From UBA6927 sp022447855 (GTDB lineage Bacteria; Chloroflexota; Dehalococcoidia; Lucifugimonadales; UBA6927), in contig JAKUTX010000003.1 of the NCBI GenBank assembly GCA_022447855.1, positions 52,564 to 116,563 on the forward strand: a DNA stretch of 64,000 bases, written 5' to 3'. This document shows, in pieces, positions 63,024-64,000 of the stretch; positions within the stretch are counted from its first letter, which is position 1, and every line of letters starts with the position of its first letter. The notes under the pieces are model-generated. The model did not search any database and had not been told where the DNA came from. It saw only the letters and a list, made by a program, of their open reading frames with translations. The translations under genes were made by a program, and so were the position numbers.

Positions 63024-63026
63024 AGA

Positions 63027-63635
63027 CTAATCCCCCCAATATCTTTGTTCTTTCCAAGGATCTCCAAGCATATGATATCCATATTCTTCCCAAAAGCCTG
63101 GTTGGTCATCGGTCATAAATTTAATACCCCGAATCCATTTGGCTGACTTCCAAAAATAAAGACCGGGAACTATTAATCTAACTGGGCCACCATGATCAGT
63201 AGAAATTGGGTTACCTTCATATTCGAAAGCTATAAGACTTTTTCCATCAAGCAATTCCTCTAAAGGGATATTAGTCGTGTACCCTCCATCACAAAACACC
63301 ATCACATAGTTTCCAGAAAAAGTAATGTTACTTGCTTGCAACAACGTATCTAACCTAACTCCTGTCCAATTAGTGTCAAATTTTGACCATTTGGTAACAC
63401 AATGAATATCAGCTGTTAAATTTTCATTAGGTAATTGTTTAAAATCTTCCCAGTTCCATTTAGAACTGAGTCCATCTCCGTTTTCAATAGTAAAATCCCA
63501 ATCCTTAAGAGAAATTATAGGAGATGGACCTGCAGACAAAACCGGGAATCCCTCAGTAATATGTTGGCCTGGTGGAAGTCTTTCCTGTGTCTGTTTATTA
63601 GGTCTTTGGCGACCAAAAAATCCTCTAGTATTCAT
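63027..63635 (-). CDS. Sulfite oxidase-like molybdopterin-dependent oxidoreductase
   Basis: This 202-residue protein has the sulfite oxidase/MsrP fold. Cys79 in DIHCVTKWSKFD is the molybdenum ligand, and FPVLSAGPSP, WTGVRLDTLL and HGGPVRLIVP bind the cofactor. It has no Tat or Sec signal and no heme or dimerisation domain, unlike periplasmic MsrP or eukaryotic sulfite oxidase, so it is probably cytoplasmic. An AGGAAA site precedes the ATG. The start is one base after the upstream stop, so it is co-translated with the beta-propeller gene and the reductase. Substrate unknown. Confidence 0.88.
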   Translation of the reverse strand: MNTRGFFGRQRPNKQTQERLPPGQHITEGFPVLSAGPSPIISLKDWDFTIENGDGLSSKWNWEDFKQLPNENLTADIHCVTKWSKFDTNWTGVRLDTLLQASNITFSGNYVMVFCDGGYTTNIPLEELLDGKSLIAFEYEGNPISTDHGGPVRLIVPGLYFWKSAKWIRGIKFMTDDQPGFWEEYGYHMLGDPWKEQRYWGD

Positions 63636-63636
63636 T

Positions 63637-64000
63637 TTATTTCCTTGGATCCAAAATTTTCTCTAAATCAATTAAATATTGCTGACGACCATTCAACCCA
63701 TGCGGCGAATCTACAATAACCTTTTTACCATCTGGGCTGGACCTTGGATGCGTGTCACACCGCCACTCTCCTGTATATTGATTCGGAGAATACAAATCTA
63801 CCACGGGAATCCTTTTATTCGATAATGTATCAAATAGATAGACATGTTGAAGCCTGTCATTATCAGGATATGTATCATTAAGCACCCATCTCTTATCTAC
63901 CAAATACGTGCAATTACCGTCTTCAATCATTGCATTCTCCCCAATATGTTCCCGCCTATCAGATTGATCGTTAAATAAATAAAAACCATCCTTAGCCCAT
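63637..64000 (-). CDS. Beta-propeller protein, oligogalacturonate lyase/TolB-like (5' end outside window)
   Basis: Only the C-terminal part, about 121 residues, is in the window. The frame is open from the edge: the codons before the Met at 63930 read DGFYLFNDQSDRREHIGENA without a stop, so the gene begins beyond base 64000. The visible part has propeller-blade features such as RSSPDGKKVIVDSPHG and QHVYLFDT, as in TolB-like and oligogalacturonate lyase-like six- or seven-bladed proteins. It ends one base before the molybdoenzyme gene. Function cannot be assigned from a fragment. Confidence 0.7.
   Translation of the reverse strand, partial: WAKDGFYLFNDQSDRREHIGENAMIEDGNCTYLVDKRWVLNDTYPDNDRLQHVYLFDTLSNKRIPVVDLYSPNQYTGEWRCDTHPRSSPDGKKVIVDSPHGLNGRQQYLIDLEKILDPRK

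Overview
The window is a gene-dense, AT-rich stretch of a bacterial chromosome with short spacers, frequent TTG start codons and several overlapping convergent stop codons. I see no rRNA, CRISPR array, insertion sequence, prophage or integrated element. The gene mix points to Chloroflexota. The main clue is a giant 'YYY' (Chlor_Arch_YYY/DUF2298-type) membrane protein, a family concentrated in Chloroflexi and archaea. Many CoA-transferase, acyl-CoA dehydrogenase, FAH-fold, SDR and MaoC genes are also present. A marine SAR202-like Dehalococcoidia member is my best guess, but it is inference: there is no 16S gene here to test it. No gap without a gene exceeds about 300 bases.

Layout. 1-2022 is the 3' part of a UvrD/PcrA helicase, followed by two MaoC-like hydratases (2048-2976). 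A 2-oxoacid:ferredoxin oxidoreductase pair (2973-5554) converges on them. 5699-8763 holds a CcmAB-like ABC exporter, an FAH-family enzyme and a CcdA-like thiol transporter. 8859-10765 is nadA-nadC. A siroheme nitrite/sulfite reductase follows (10934-12694), then the protein-quality block tig-clpP-clpX (13299-16578). A leftward run (16570-22873) encodes a formyltransferase, a rhomboid protease, an amidase, LysA, a metallo-hydrolase and a beta-propeller protein. 23074-26976 is a rightward cluster of DUF362 protein, small unknown, epimerase, LarE and pterin dehydratase.

A long leftward block (26980-42113) carries a CoA-transferase, an enoyl-CoA hydratase, an amidohydrolase, an SDR, a four-gene FtsX-type ABC system with two very large permeases, and two acyl-CoA dehydrogenases. 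A flavin reductase and the 1475-residue YYY protein follow. Then come two tRNA-Ser genes and a rightward housekeeping block: topA, xer recombinase, aroQ, M24 peptidase, efp, xseA, xseB, a phosphatase and an FAH protein. The right end has a small membrane protein, an OmpR-type regulator with a degenerate receiver, an SDR, a branched-chain-type 2-oxoacid dehydrogenase operon (E1 alpha, E1 beta, E2, lipB), a FAD reductase with a sulfite-oxidase-like molybdoenzyme, and a partial beta-propeller gene cut by the window edge.

How the genes fit together. The metabolic genes suggest an aerobic heterotroph oxidising organic, amino and branched-chain acids through CoA thioesters, with both ferredoxin-linked and lipoate-linked 2-oxoacid oxidation. 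LipB sits beside the E2 it would lipoylate, but no E3 or LipA lies in the window. The points most worth a second look are: an E1 beta gene whose only sensible start is ATT behind a perfect Shine-Dalgarno; an EF-P whose tip loop has lost the Gly-Lys/Arg-Gly signature; an ABC ATPase fused to an AbrB-like domain; a siroheme reductase with two complete cysteine quartets; and a 19-bp perfect palindrome in a divergent promoter region. I did not find a clearly new defence or mobile system.
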